This document shows, piece after piece, positions 11,635 to 23,400 of a DNA stretch of 64,000 nucleotides (within the stretch, counting starts at the first letter, position 1; each line of letters opens with the position of its first letter). Under the pieces are notes generated by a model. It ran no database searches. It was not told the origin of the DNA and saw only the letters and a list, made by a program, of their open reading frames with translations. Origin of the DNA: Pseudomonas sp. LB-090624 (GTDB lineage Bacteria; Pseudomonadota; Gammaproteobacteria; Pseudomonadales; Pseudomonadaceae); NCBI RefSeq assembly GCF_003205205.1, contig NZ_QJRL01000004.1, forward strand, positions 62,001 through 126,000, read 5' to 3'. Position numbers and translations under genes: made by a program.

Positions 11635-12420
11635 TTAGTTCGAGTCTGGACCGTAGATGTCGAAGTTGAAGTACTTCTTCTCGATTTCTTTGTACTTGCC
11701 GTTGGCACGGATGGCGTCGATGGCCGCGTTGATGCGATCGACGTTGGCCTTGTCGCCTTTGCGCACGGCAATGCCGATGCCGTCACCAAAGTACTTGGCG
11801 TCGGTGAAGGCCGGGCCTACGAAGGCGAAGCCCTTGCCGGCGTCGGTCTTGAGGAAGCCGTCTTCCAGCAAGGTGGCGTCAGCGACGGTGCCATCGAGGC
11901 GGCCGGCTGCCACATCCAGGTAGATTTCGTTCTGAGTACCGTAAGGAACAACGGTGGCACCCTTGGCACCCAGCACTTCCTTGGCGAAGCGGTCGTGGAT
12001 CGAACCGCGCTGCACACCGATCTTCTTGCCCTTGAGTTCATCCAGGCTGTCGCTGACGCTGGTGCCGTCCTTCATCACCAGGCGTGCCGGGGTCAGGTAG
12101 TAGCGCTTGGTGAAGTCGACCGATTTCTTGCGGTCTTCGGTGATCGACATGGACGACAGAATGGCGTCGATCTTGCGCACTTTCAGCGCCGGGATCAGGC
12201 CATCGAATTCCTGCTCGACCCAAGTGCACTTGGCTTTCATCTCTTCGCACAGGGCGTTGCCGATGTCGTAGTCGAAGCCGGCGATGCTGCCGTCAGGTTG
12301 CTTGAAGGCGAAGGGTGGGTAGGCAGCCTCGATGCCGATTTTCAGCGGCTTTTCATCGGCGTGCGATACCAGGGAAAACACGGACAGCGCCAGGGCGCCA
12401 AGCAGTGCAAGCTTCTTCAT
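11635..12420 (-). CDS. aotJ: Arginine/ornithine-binding periplasmic protein
   Basis: Solute-binding protein of the importer, 261 aa, SBP family 3 (ArgT/HisJ type). Residues 1-22 ([21 protein letters not shown]) are a typical Sec signal peptide. The mature protein shows the family pattern [26 protein letters not shown] and the Arg-containing segment [21 protein letters not shown] that binds the ligand carboxylate. The longer frame is rejected because the signal peptide begins at the ATG at 12420, preceded by GGAG. It is the first gene of the aot operon. Confidence 0.92.
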   Translation of the reverse strand: MKKLALLGALALSVFSLVSHADEKPLKIGIEAAYPPFAFKQPDGSIAGFDYDIGNALCEEMKAKCTWVEQEFDGLIPALKVRKIDAILSSMSITEDRKKSVDFTKRYYLTPARLVMKDGTSVSDSLDELKGKKIGVQRGSIHDRFAKEVLGAKGATVVPYGTQNEIYLDVAAGRLDGTVADATLLEDGFLKTDAGKGFAFVGPAFTDAKYFGDGIGIAVRKGDKANVDRINAAIDAIRANGKYKEIEKKYFNFDIYGPDSN

Positions 12421-12855
12421 CAGGTAACTCCATCGGTACGGGGCAATACAAGGCAGGTAACGGCTGCCCAATATGCGAATGAGTACAACGCGAGCCGCGC
12501 AGGGTTCGACCAAGGCCGCATACCACGAGCGAGTGAGTGGCATTTTAACGACAGCCCGGTAGTCGATATTTCTTCAAAGCGACAACTACTTACAGAAGCG
12601 CCTGAAACCGCTGCGGGCGATGTTGACAGCCATTGCAAAATATGCAAAAGCGCAAGAAATAGAACCTATAGACCTAGCAATTCCTGGGCCTATTATTGGC
12701 AAAGCCTTGAACTACGGCAAGTGCAGCGTGCTGCGTTGCACAAAATGGCTTCAGGAATGCACCGAAACGGGGTGGAATTGTTTCCTGAAGCCCCGATAGT
12801 GTGCAGGGGCGGTGACAGAACGGTTACCGATGATTGTCGGGTAACAGTAAAGCAA
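12421..12855. other. Upstream control region of the aot operon
   Basis: About 430 bp between aotJ and the acsA terminator, without a supported gene. It includes one exact ArgR-type half-site at 12569-12584, a weaker TGTCGT copy near 12549-12554 and an A/T-rich stretch around 12630-12700 that likely contains promoter elements. It should carry the aot promoter; exact -10/-35 positions are not assigned. Confidence 0.5.
12569..12584 (-). promoter_or_regulatory. ArgR half-site upstream of aotJ
   Basis: Minus strand reads TGTCGC-TTTGAAGA-AA, an exact match to the ArgR half-site pattern TGTCGC-N8-AA. It lies about 150 bp before aotJ, in the same orientation as the sites ahead of aruC, which suggests co-regulation of uptake and catabolism. 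Confidence 0.5.
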
Positions 12856-12884
12856 AAACCCCGCCGGTTGCCCGGGCGGGGTTC
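12851..12884 (-). terminator. Intrinsic terminator of acsA
   Basis: Stem arms 12857-12865 (AACCCCGCC) and 12875-12883 (GGCGGGGTT) form a 9 bp GC-rich hairpin. On the minus strand it is followed by a run of T. It lies about 45 bp after the acsA stop codon, where a terminator is expected. Confidence 0.85.
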
Positions 12885-12927
12885 ATGGACTGCATCAACC
12901 TTTACGGAATCGTATGCGACGCGGCGG

Positions 12928-14889
<1,962 letters not shown>

Positions 14890-15287
14890 CTGTGTTACCT
14901 CGGTGTAATAGTTGTTTTTGTATGGAACCGTTTGTAACTGTACCAGAGCGACAAAAGCCATTCGACGTTGGTAGTAATTTGGCACGACCGTCCCGGCAAA
15001 GCGCTCTGGCATGCGCATTACAGCCCGCACAGAAAGAAACCGACCGGCATTGACAGAGGATTGTTACAGATTCTGCCAAAACACTTTATCAAAACACCCA
15101 CTGTTTCAGCCTTGTGCACAGCCCTAAAATTCACCTCGCCAGCAACGGCAAGGCGATTAACAACTGGTAACAGCCCCCACGAAGGCACACGTTAATCTCC
15201 CTCTCATTCCGATAGTTAAAACTTGCAGTACTCGCGGCGCCATAAGCGCCGCGTGCCCCCTCACGACCTTAGACAGGTAAATAGAAA
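14890..15287. other. Divergent control region between acsA and the DUF2790 gene
   Basis: Nearly 400 bp between two divergently transcribed genes, without an accepted gene. An 8 bp perfect hairpin (CGCGGCGC-CATAA-GCGCCGCG) lies at 15233-15253, about 35 bp before the DUF2790 start, so it would be in that gene's 5' leader. Both promoters must lie here, but no clear pair of core elements was assigned. Confidence 0.5.
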
Positions 15288-15542
15288 ATGAAAGCTTTAC
15301 TGGTATTGGTACTTGGCAGTCTTTGCGGCGCGGCGATGGCCGGCGAAGCCAAAGATGCCGAGCAGATTCCGGTTGAACAATACAGTTACTCGCAGCACCT
15401 GGACATTGCCCGCGTCATCTCGATGAGCGAAGTGCCCAATGTGTGCGAAGTCGTGCCAGCGCGCATGACCTACGAGGACTCCCAGGGCCAGAAGCACATT
15501 CTCGAATACCGCGTGATGGGGAACGGCTGCTCTAACGGCTGA
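15288..15542 (+). CDS. Small exported DUF2790 protein
   Basis: 84-aa protein with an N-terminal signal peptide (MKALLVLVLGSLCGAAMAG, cleavage near residue 18) and a mature domain containing YSYSQHLDIARVIS and two cysteines (CEVV, NGCSNG). This matches the pseudomonad-restricted DUF2790 family of small periplasmic proteins. No biochemical role is known to me; several family members are reported as strongly regulated by stress. It stands alone, followed by a GC hairpin and a REP pair. Confidence 0.85.
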   Translation: MKALLVLVLGSLCGAAMAGEAKDAEQIPVEQYSYSQHLDIARVISMSEVPNVCEVVPARMTYEDSQGQKHILEYRVMGNGCSNG

Positions 15543-15574
15543 TACCTTGGAATCGGGGGCCCTGCGGGCCCCTA

Positions 15575-15656
15575 TCGCGACACAAGGCCGCTCCCACAGG
15601 TAATGCGCTCAGCCAGAGCACAGCGTATTACCTGTGGGAGCGGCCTTGTGTCGCGA
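15575..15656. repeat. REP pair: 30 bp perfect inverted repeat
   Basis: Arms 15575-15604 and 15627-15656 are perfectly complementary over 30 bp, separated by 22 bp. The core GGCCGCTCCCACAGG is typical of P. putida REP elements. It sits between the 3' ends of the DUF2790 gene and phhR, the usual position for REP pairs. A separate GC hairpin at 15556-15572 precedes it. Confidence 0.9.
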
Positions 15657-15694
15657 AAGGACTGCAACGCAGCCCCAGGTTCTTTGCCCAACAA

Positions 15695-17254
15695 CTAATC
15701 CGCCGACTTGTTAAGCGAGTAATCCCTCAACTTGTTGGCAATTGTCGTGTGCGAAACACCCAGTCTTTTGCCCAAGGCCCGACTACTGGGAAACTCACCT
15801 ATCAAACTTTCCAGCACCGCCTTTTCAAAGCGCCCTACTATCTGCGAAAGATCCCCTTCCAGCGAAAACTCACCCAACGGTTGCCGCACGCCATAATCCG
15901 GCAAGCGGATATGCTCGCTTTTAACCACGCCGCCGTCACATAACGAAACCGCCTGGAACAAAACGTTTTCCAACTGCCTCACATTACCTGGCCAGTGGTA
16001 CTGCCCAAGTTTGTCCATTGCCGCCGGTGCCAGGCGCGGCATGGCGCAGCCAATCTGTCGACTGGCCTGATCGAGAAAATGCTGCACCAACCCCTCCAGA
16101 CCATCCATGCATTCGCGCAAAGGCGGAATGTGCAGCGACAGTACATTGAGCCGGTGATACAGGTCCTGGCGAAACTCGCCACGGGCACACAACTCGGACA
16201 AATCCACCTGGGTTGCACAAATCACCCGCACGTCCAGGTACACCTCTTCGTCGCTGCCAACCCGGCGGAAGCAACCGTCCTGCAGAAAACGCAGCAGCTT
16301 GACCTGCAGGCGCGGGCTCATTTCCCCTACCCCGTCGAGAAACAGCGTGCCACCGGCGGTCAGCTCCAGCAGCCCGAGCTTGCCCTCCGCCCGCGCCCCT
16401 TCAAAAGCCCCAGGGCCATAACCGAACAACTCGGTCTCGGCCATCGACTCGGGCAAGCCGGCGCAGTTCAGTGCCATCAACGGCGACTGCCCACGCGGGC
16501 TGGCCAGATGGCAGGCGCGCGCCAGCAACTCCTTGCCGGTGCCGGTCTCACCCTCGATCAGCAACGGTGCATCCAGCGGTGCCATGCGCCGCGCTTCGCG
16601 CACCACGGCCGCCATGACGCGCGAACTCTGGAAAATACTGTCAAAGCCCCGCAGCTCCTGCTTGCGCACGTTGTAGATGCGCTCGCCGATACGGTCGGCA
16701 CGGTGCAGGGTAAGCACGGCGCCGGCCAGCGCCTCGCTTTCGTCATGCTCGGACTGCAAGGGCGCGATATCGGCCAGAAATACATCGCCCTTCACCTTGA
16801 TACGCAGGCCATTGATGCGCGACTTGTTGGCGCGCACCAGTTCCGGCAGGTCGAAGTCCTCGACATAGCGTGCCAGCGGCATACCTGGCACCTCGTCCAC
16901 CCGCACCCCCAGCAGCTGCGCAGCGGCGCGGTTAGCCGCGACGATGCTGCCACCCATGTCGATCGACAGCACCGGGAAGTCCAGCGCCCCTAACAGTGCA
17001 TTGAGCTCCATGTGACGGCGTTCACTGGGCATCAGACCCACACGCTTGACGCCGAACACGCCGGCTATGGCCTCGAACTTCGGCCGCAATGCCTGGAATT
17101 GCAGGTTGATCAGGTTGGGGCAGTGCAAATAGATCGCATTGCCATGGTCACCGCCCACCTCGCCACGCAGCACGTTGATGCCGTACTCCACCAGCAAGTT
17201 GAGGATGTCGCGCAGGATGCCAATGCGGTTCTGGCAGTGCACTTTGATACGCAT
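15695..17254 (-). CDS. phhR: Phenylalanine-degradation regulator, TyrR family
   Basis: Transcription regulator of 519 aa that activates phhAB and other aromatic amino acid genes in Pseudomonas. Order of domains: ACT domain (1-75), PAS domain (about 80-145), AAA+ domain (about 205-430) with Walker A GETGTGKE (235-242) and Walker B FLDGVGEM (305-312), and a C-terminal TyrR-type helix-turn-helix (about 480-519, RALGKRLGVSHTTIANKLR). The loop that contacts sigma54 in true NtrC proteins (GAFTGA) reads GAFEGA here, consistent with a TyrR-like regulator. ATG at 17254 gives the known N-terminus MRIKVHCQNRIG. Confidence 0.93.
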   Translation of the reverse strand: MRIKVHCQNRIGILRDILNLLVEYGINVLRGEVGGDHGNAIYLHCPNLINLQFQALRPKFEAIAGVFGVKRVGLMPSERRHMELNALLGALDFPVLSIDMGGSIVAANRAAAQLLGVRVDEVPGMPLARYVEDFDLPELVRANKSRINGLRIKVKGDVFLADIAPLQSEHDESEALAGAVLTLHRADRIGERIYNVRKQELRGFDSIFQSSRVMAAVVREARRMAPLDAPLLIEGETGTGKELLARACHLASPRGQSPLMALNCAGLPESMAETELFGYGPGAFEGARAEGKLGLLELTAGGTLFLDGVGEMSPRLQVKLLRFLQDGCFRRVGSDEEVYLDVRVICATQVDLSELCARGEFRQDLYHRLNVLSLHIPPLRECMDGLEGLVQHFLDQASRQIGCAMPRLAPAAMDKLGQYHWPGNVRQLENVLFQAVSLCDGGVVKSEHIRLPDYGVRQPLGEFSLEGDLSQIVGRFEKAVLESLIGEFPSSRALGKRLGVSHTTIANKLRDYSLNKSAD

Positions 17255-17301
17255 GAGGGGCTCTCGCAGCGCCAATGTTTTTCAACACCGCGCAGAAAAT
17301 T

Positions 17302-17319
17302 CGTAAAGATAAGCTGACA
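17302..17319. promoter_or_regulatory. Weak PhhR/TyrR-like box
   Basis: CGTAAA-N6-CTGACA, three mismatches to TGTAAA-N6-TTTACA. It is the second candidate in the phhR-phhA gap, nearer to phhR, and could serve autoregulation. Confidence 0.3.
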
Positions 17320-17374
17320 AAAACAGCGAAAACGCCAGCCAGATGCCCAGGATTTTCCGACACCTGGGCAAGTT

Positions 17375-17392
17375 TGTAAAATTATCGTTACA
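17375..17392. promoter_or_regulatory. PhhR/TyrR box upstream of phhA
   Basis: TGTAAA-ATTATC-GTTACA, one mismatch to the TyrR-type consensus TGTAAA-N6-TTTACA. It lies about 120 bp before phhA and the same distance from phhR in the divergent gap, the expected place for the PhhR operator. Confidence 0.7.
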
Positions 17393-17510
17393 AAAATGAG
17401 CCTGTCGCGCCCTGCCGACCGTTGCCAGCCTCGTGCAAAACAGCCAGCGGAGGGATATTCCTTAGGTATGTCCTGCACATAACAAGAAAAGCCCTCACCA
17501 GGAGAGCCTT

Positions 17511-18299
17511 ATGAAACAGACGCAATACGTGGCTCGCGAGCCCGATGCGCATGGTTTTATCGACTACTCGCAGCAAGAGCATGCGGTATGGAACACCCTG
17601 ATCACCCGCCAGTTGAAAGTGATCGAAGGCCGCGCGTGCCAGGAATACCTGGACGGCATCGACCAGCTGAAACTGCCCCATGACCGCATTCCGCAACTGG
17701 GCGAGGTCAACAAGGTACTGGGCGCCACGACCGGCTGGCAGGTTGCCCGAGTACCGGCGCTGATCCCCTTCCAGACCTTCTTCGAACTGCTGGCCAGCAA
17801 GCGCTTCCCGGTCGCCACCTTCATCCGCACCCCGGAGGAGCTCGACTACCTGCAAGAGCCGGACATCTTCCACGAAATCTTTGGCCACTGCCCGCTGCTG
17901 ACCAACCCATGGTTTGCCGAATTTACCCACACCTACGGCAAGCTCGGCCTGGCCGCGACCAAGGAACAGCGCGTGTACCTGGCGCGCCTGTACTGGATGA
18001 CCATCGAGTTCGGCCTGATGGAAACCACCCAAGGCCGCAAGATCTACGGTGGCGGCATCCTCTCGTCGCCGAAGGAGACCGTCTACAGTCTGTCTGGCGA
18101 ACCCGAGCACCAGGCCTTCGACCCGATCGAAGCCATGCGTACGCCGTACCGCATCGACATCCTGCAGCCACTGTACTTCGTACTGCCGAACATGAAACGC
18201 CTGTTCGACCTCGCCCACGAAGACATCATGGGCATGGTCCACAAGGCCATGCAGCTGGGGCTGCACGCACCGAAATTTCCACCCAAGGTCGCCGCCTGA
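17511..18299 (+). CDS. phhA: Phenylalanine 4-monooxygenase
   Basis: Non-heme iron, tetrahydropterin-dependent hydroxylase that turns phenylalanine into tyrosine. The 262-aa product is the short bacterial form with catalytic domain only. The iron ligands are visible: His121 and His126 in FHEIFGHCP, and Glu166 in YWMTIEFGL. The ATG at 17511 is preceded by CAGGAGAG. It is divergent from its activator phhR and is followed 39 bp later by phhB, which recycles its cofactor. Confidence 0.96.
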   Translation: MKQTQYVAREPDAHGFIDYSQQEHAVWNTLITRQLKVIEGRACQEYLDGIDQLKLPHDRIPQLGEVNKVLGATTGWQVARVPALIPFQTFFELLASKRFPVATFIRTPEELDYLQEPDIFHEIFGHCPLLTNPWFAEFTHTYGKLGLAATKEQRVYLARLYWMTIEFGLMETTQGRKIYGGGILSSPKETVYSLSGEPEHQAFDPIEAMRTPYRIDILQPLYFVLPNMKRLFDLAHEDIMGMVHKAMQLGLHAPKFPPKVAA

Positions 18300-18338
18300 G
18301 CGACCTTGCCGATAACAACTCGAACCGGAAAAGATCTC

Positions 18339-18695
18339 ATGAATGCCTTGAACCAAGCCCATTGCGAAGCCTGCCGCGCAGACGCCCCGAAAGTCACTGA
18401 CGAAGAGCTGGCTGTACTGATTCGCGAAATTCCGGATTGGAACATCGAAGTACGTGACGGCCACATGGAGCTGGAGCGCGTGTTCCTGTTCAAGAACTTC
18501 AAGCACGCCCTGGCCTTCACCAATGCCGTGGGCGAAATCGCCGAGGCCGAAGGCCACCACCCAGGGCTGCTGACCGAGTGGGGCAAGGTCACCGTGACCT
18601 GGTGGAGCCACTCGATCAAAGGCCTGCACCGCAATGATTTCATCATGTGCGCCCGCACTGACAAGCTCGCGGAAGCCGCTGAAGGCCGTAAGTAA
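18339..18695 (+). CDS. phhB: Pterin-4a-carbinolamine dehydratase
   Basis: Regenerates the pterin cofactor oxidised by PhhA by dehydrating 4a-hydroxytetrahydropterin. The 118-aa product starts [19 protein letters not shown] and has the family core [21 protein letters not shown] with catalytic histidines, followed by [18 protein letters not shown]. Start at the internal ATG 18339, which gives the normal family length. Second gene of the phh operon, followed by a strong terminator. Confidence 0.94.
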   Translation: MNALNQAHCEACRADAPKVTDEELAVLIREIPDWNIEVRDGHMELERVFLFKNFKHALAFTNAVGEIAEAEGHHPGLLTEWGKVTVTWWSHSIKGLHRNDFIMCARTDKLAEAAEGRK

Positions 18696-18706
18696 GCACC
18701 GAGATC

Positions 18707-18731
18707 AAGGGGCCAGATGGCCCCTTTTTTC
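18707..18731 (+). terminator. Intrinsic terminator of phhAB
   Basis: Stem AAGGGGCC (18707-18714), loop AGAT, GGCCCCTT (18719-18726), followed by a T-run. It begins 12 bp past the phhB stop. Confidence 0.9.
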
Positions 18732-18885
18732 ATGGGGGAAATGTGCGCTGTTCGCCCGTAAAACCGACAAGCGAACGGGAAAAAACCCAAACTGTCATTC
18801 AGACTTGTGTATCCTGCCCCAGCTTTGCGAAGCTTCCAACGCGCCTGGCGCAGACTTTTCAATCACACTTGCGAGGAACGACGAG

Positions 18886-19014
18886 ATGCATGAGATCCCG
18901 AATCTTCCCTTCCCAAGCCTGAACCCAGAAGAGCCAACCGTGACCGTTCACGCCGAACCGGCAGCTGCCGTCGAGCAGGATGGTGACGATCAACCCAGCG
19001 CTGACCAGGAATAA
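18886..19014 (+). CDS. Small acidic hypothetical protein, 42 aa
   Basis: Not a known family to me. The ORF reads MHEIPNLPFPSLNPEEPTV at the N-terminus and ends QPSADQE, rich in Glu, Asp and Pro with no hydrophobic segment, so probably soluble and disordered. It has a plausible ribosome site (GAGGAACGACGAG before ATG) and lies behind the phhB terminator and ahead of an MFS gene, so it likely has its own promoter. The gap otherwise has no gene. Confidence 0.55.
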   Translation: MHEIPNLPFPSLNPEEPTVTVHAEPAAAVEQDGDDQPSADQE

Positions 19015-19105
19015 CTGCGCATCCCCCGACTGTGTGAAAACGGCTGACCTGCGGGCCACCCCCGTCATCACGTTTTCACACCGTCCAGAACTCTCGTAGG
19101 CCCCC

Positions 19106-20305
19106 ATGCCCGACTCACCGCGCCCCCTTGCGGTCACCCTGCAAGTCGTCTCCATCGTCCTTTTCACCTTTATTGGCTACCTGAACATCGGTATCCCGCT
19201 GGCCGTGCTGCCTGGCTATGTGCACAACGACCTAGGTTTCAGCGCCGTGGTCGCCGGGCTGGTGATCAGCGTGCAATACCTGGCCACCCTGCTCAGCCGC
19301 CCTACCGCCAGCCGCATCATTGACAACCACGGCAGCAAGAAAGCCGTGATGTACGGCCTCGCCGGCTGCGGCCTCAGCGGGGTGTTCATGCTGGCGTGCG
19401 CCTTTCTCACGCATATGCCGTGGCTGAGCCTGGCCTGCCTGCTGCTCGGCCGCCTGGTGCTGGGGAGTGCCGAAAGCCTGGTGGGCGCGGGCTCCATCGG
19501 CTGGGGTATCGGCCGAGTGGGAGCGGCCCACACGGCCAAGGTCATCTCCTGGAACGGCATTGCCAGCTACGGCGCACTGGCCGTCGGCGCCCCGCTGGGC
19601 GTACTGATGGTCAAGGCCCTGGGGCTTTGGAGCATGGGCGTGAGCATCATTCTGCTGTGCATGCTTGGCCTGCTGCTGGCCTGGCCCAAGCAGGCCGCAC
19701 CCATCGTCAGCGGCGTACGCCTGCCGTTCTTGCGGGTGTTGGGCAAGGTGTTTCCGCACGGCTCGGGACTCGCACTGGGCTCGATCGGCTTTGGCACCAT
19801 AGCCACCTTCATTACCTTGTACTACGCCAGCCGAGGCTGGGCCAATGCCGCACTGACACTCAGCCTGTTTGGTGCCAGTTTCATCAGCGCGCGCCTGCTG
19901 TTCGGCAACCTGATCAACCGGATTGGTGGCTTCAGGGTGGCGATCGCTTGCCTGTCGGTTGAAACACTAGGCTTGTTGATGCTGTGGCTGGCGCCCAGCA
20001 GCGAGCTGGCGCTGGCGGGCGCAGCACTGAGTGGGTTTGGTTTCTCGCTGGTGTTTCCGGCACTGGGCGTGGAAGCAGTTAACCAGGTATCAGCGGCCAA
20101 CCGCGGGGCGGCGGTGGGTGCTTATTCACTGTTTGTCGATTTGTCGCTAGGAGTGACCGGGCCGCTGGTGGGCGCGGTGGCGGCGGGGTTCGGGTTCGCT
20201 TCGATGTTTCTGTTCGCGGCCGCTGCGGCGGCTTGCGGGCTGGTTCTGAGCCTCTATCTGTACAGGCAGGCGCGGCGGCACAGAGATCGGGTACAAGAAC
20301 CCTGA
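19106..20305 (+). CDS. MFS transporter, YhhS/YfcJ-like
   Basis: Major facilitator of 399 aa with 12 predicted transmembrane segments. The N-half contains [22 protein letters not shown], the cytoplasmic loop 2-3 motif of the family, and the C-half ends in a basic tail ([11 protein letters not shown]). The closest group I recall is the YhhS/YfcJ (UPF0226) efflux family. Substrate unknown. It stands alone between the 42-aa ORF and the convergent ydiJ gene; a REP-like sequence lies in the 3' gap. Confidence 0.85.
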   Translation: MPDSPRPLAVTLQVVSIVLFTFIGYLNIGIPLAVLPGYVHNDLGFSAVVAGLVISVQYLATLLSRPTASRIIDNHGSKKAVMYGLAGCGLSGVFMLACAFLTHMPWLSLACLLLGRLVLGSAESLVGAGSIGWGIGRVGAAHTAKVISWNGIASYGALAVGAPLGVLMVKALGLWSMGVSIILLCMLGLLLAWPKQAAPIVSGVRLPFLRVLGKVFPHGSGLALGSIGFGTIATFITLYYASRGWANAALTLSLFGASFISARLLFGNLINRIGGFRVAIACLSVETLGLLMLWLAPSSELALAGAALSGFGFSLVFPALGVEAVNQVSAANRGAAVGAYSLFVDLSLGVTGPLVGAVAAGFGFASMFLFAAAAAACGLVLSLYLYRQARRHRDRVQEP

Positions 20306-20418
20306 GGCTTGTGTTGCCCGCGCTCGCCCTATCGCCCCAGCAGGGACCGCATCCATCAAGACTGACGCGGTCCGCGTGGAAGCAACAGTCTTGCTCGATT
20401 TCTAGAATCCAGCGCAAT

Positions 20419-20446
20419 CCCTGTGGGAGCGGGTTTACCCGTGAAT
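20419..20446. repeat. REP-like element
   Basis: CCTGTGGGAGCGGGTTTACCC resembles the common P. putida REP sequence. A short stem (GGGCTGCCAAGCAGCCC) follows at 20447-20463. It lies between the convergent ends of the MFS and ydiJ genes, a typical REP location. Confidence 0.6.
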
Positions 20447-20472
20447 GGGCTGCCAAGCAGCCCACCAAGGGC

Positions 20473-23400
20473 CTAGCGCCGGGCGTACTGCAAGACCACC
20501 TCAAGCGGGTGGCGCATTTTGCGCTCGGTCATGCGCTTGACCTGGCTGCGGCATGAATAGCCCGTGGCCAGCGGCTCGCCTTCCTTGTCCAGCTTGGTCG
20601 CCCAGCTCTGCTCGAAGATGGTCCGCGAGGTTTCCTGGTTGCGCGCTTCATGCCCATAGGTACCGGACATCCCGCAGCAGCCGGTGGCTTCGGTAACCAG
20701 CTTCAACCCCAAGCGGGCAAACACCTGCTCCCACTGACGGGTGCTGGCCGGCACGTTGGTCTTCTCGGTGCAGTGCGCCATCAGGCGGAAGTTGCCCGGC
20801 GCGGTAGGCGCCTGTTCGGGCAGCACATCCATCAGCCACTCCTGCGGCAACAGCACCTGCGGGCAACCTTCCAGGCCTGGCACCTTCTGGTACTCCTGTC
20901 GGTACACCAGGGTCATGGCAGGGTCCAGGCCCACCAGCGGCACGCCGCAATCCGCCAGGGCCTTGAGCTGGGTGGCATTGCGGATCGCGGCCTTGGCGAA
21001 CGCACCGAGGAAGCCCTGCACGTGCAGCGGCTTGCCGTTGGCGCTATACGGTGCCAGGAATACCCGGTGGCCCAGGCGATGGGCCAGGTCGATGAAGGCC
21101 GACAGTAGCGGCGTTTCGAAGTAACGGGTGAAGGCGTCCTGCACCAACACGATACTGCGCTCGCGCTGGGCAGGGGTCAGCTCACGCAGCGCCGGCACCG
21201 TGGCCACGCCAACGCGGCAGCGGGCCAGGGTGGCCTGGAAGTTGAAACGGCTGATCAGCGGGCTATCGACCATGCCGACCTTGTCAGCCAGCAGCTGGCT
21301 CACCCACTTCGACCCCATCACTGCGTTATACAGGCCTGGCGCGTGCGCCAGGTAGGGGATGGTGAACTCCAGCGAGCCGATCAGGTAGTCGCGCAGCGGG
21401 CGCTGGTAGCGGCCGTGGTACAGCTCGAGGAAGCGCGAGCGGAAGTCTGGCACGTTGACCTTGATGGGGCATTGCCCGGCGCACGACTTGCACGCCAGGC
21501 AGCCGGCCATGGCATCGTACACCTCATGGGAGAAATCAGCCTGGCCCTGGTTACGTGCGCGATTGTTGCGCAGGCGTGCCGGCAGCCCCTTGAGCCACGA
21601 CACCTTGTTGCGCGCCGCAGCCAGAACGTCGATGTTCGCTTCGCCCTGCAGGCGCAGCCACTCGCGCATCAACGAGGCACGCCCCTTGGGCGAATGCTGG
21701 CGTTCACGGGTGGCCTTCCACGACGGGCACATGGCATCGTTGGGGTCGTAGTTGTAGCAGGCACCGTTGCCGTTGCAGTGCACGGCGCTAGGGAAGTCCT
21801 GCCACACACGCTCGTCGATGGTGCGGTCGAGGTCACCGCGCAGGGTTACGCCATCGACCTTGGTCAGGCCTTCGGAGCTGTCCGGTGGGGTGCAGATCTT
21901 GCCCGGGTTGAGCTGGTTATGCGGGTCGAAGGCGCCTTTCAGGCGCTGCAACGCCGGGTACAGTTCACCGAAATACTCCGGCACATATTCCGAACGCAAA
22001 CCCTTGCCGTGCTCGCCCCACAGCAGGCCGCCGTAACTTTTGGTAAGCGCCGCCACGGCGTCGGAAATCGGCTTGACCAGTGCGGCCTGGGCCGGGTCTT
22101 TCATATCAAGCGCCGGGCGCACGTGGAGCACGCCGGCATCGACGTGGCCAAACATGCCGTAGGCCAGGCCATACCCATCGAGCAGCGCGCGGAAGTCGGC
22201 AATGTAGTCGGCCAGTTGCTCCGGTGGTACAGCCGTGTCCTCGACGAAAGGCTGCGGGCGCACTTCGCCCTCGACGTTGCCCAGCAGGCCCACCGAACGC
22301 TTGCGCATGGTGTAGACGCGGGTGACCGCCTCAGCGCCCTCGGCCAGGGTGTGGCCCAGGCGCTCGACACTGGTGTCGTTCTGCAGGTGCTGGATGAACG
22401 CTTGCACCTTGGCATTGACCTCGGCTGGCTCGTCACCACAGAACTCCACCAGGTTGATACCCAGGGTCGGGCGCTCAGGGTCGGCCGGGAAATACTCGGC
22501 AACGCTGTGCCAGACGATGTCTTTCATCGCCAGCATCAGCACCTTGGAGTCGACCGTCTCGATCGACAGCGGCTTGTGCGCCATCAGCGCATTGGCGTCA
22601 CGCAGGGCATCCATGAAACTGGTGTAGCGCACGTTCACCAGCACCGCATACTTGGGGATCGGCAGCACGTTGAGCTTGGCTTCGACCACGTAACCCAGCG
22701 AGCCCTCGGCACCACACAGCACACTGTTGAGGTTGAAGCGGCCCTGCTCATCGCGCAGGTGCGCCAGGTCGTAGCCGGTCAGGCAACGGTTGAGCTTGGG
22801 GAAGGTGGTCTCGATCAGCTCGGCCTGGGTTTCCTGGATGTCCCGCGCCATGCGGTACACCTCGCCAACCCGGCCAGGCGCGGCGCAGGCCTGCTCCAGT
22901 GCGGCATCGTCGATCGGCAGGCTGTGCAGGCGCTCGCCACCGAGCAGCACGCTGTGCAGCTCCAGCACGTGGTCGCGGGTCTTGCCGTAGGTGCAACTGC
23001 CCTGCCCGCTGGCGTCGGTGTTGATCATGCCGCCGACGGTGGCACGGTTGGAGGTGGAGAGCTCAGGCGCGAAGAACAACCCGTGTGGCTTGAGCGCAGC
23101 GTTGAGCTGGTCCTTGACGGTACCTGCCTGCACCCGCACCCAACGTTCCTCGACGTTGATTTCGAGAATGTTGTTCATGTGGCGCGACAGGTCGACGACG
23201 ATGCCGTCGGTCAGCGACTGGCCATTGGTACCGGTACCGCCGCCGCGCGGGGTCAACTTGACCTCCCTGAAGCGTGGCTCGCCCATCAGCGTGGCGACCC
23301 GCGCCACGTCGTCGGCATCCAGCGGGAACACCGCTGCCTGTGGCAGGCGCTGATAGATCGAGTTATCGGTGGCCAGCACCGTACGGGTGGCATAGTCGGC

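Noticed and set aside
14978-15000. Sigma54-like TGGCACG motif upstream of acsA
   Set aside because: The -12 element TTGC is missing at the right distance, so it is not a credible sigma54 promoter.
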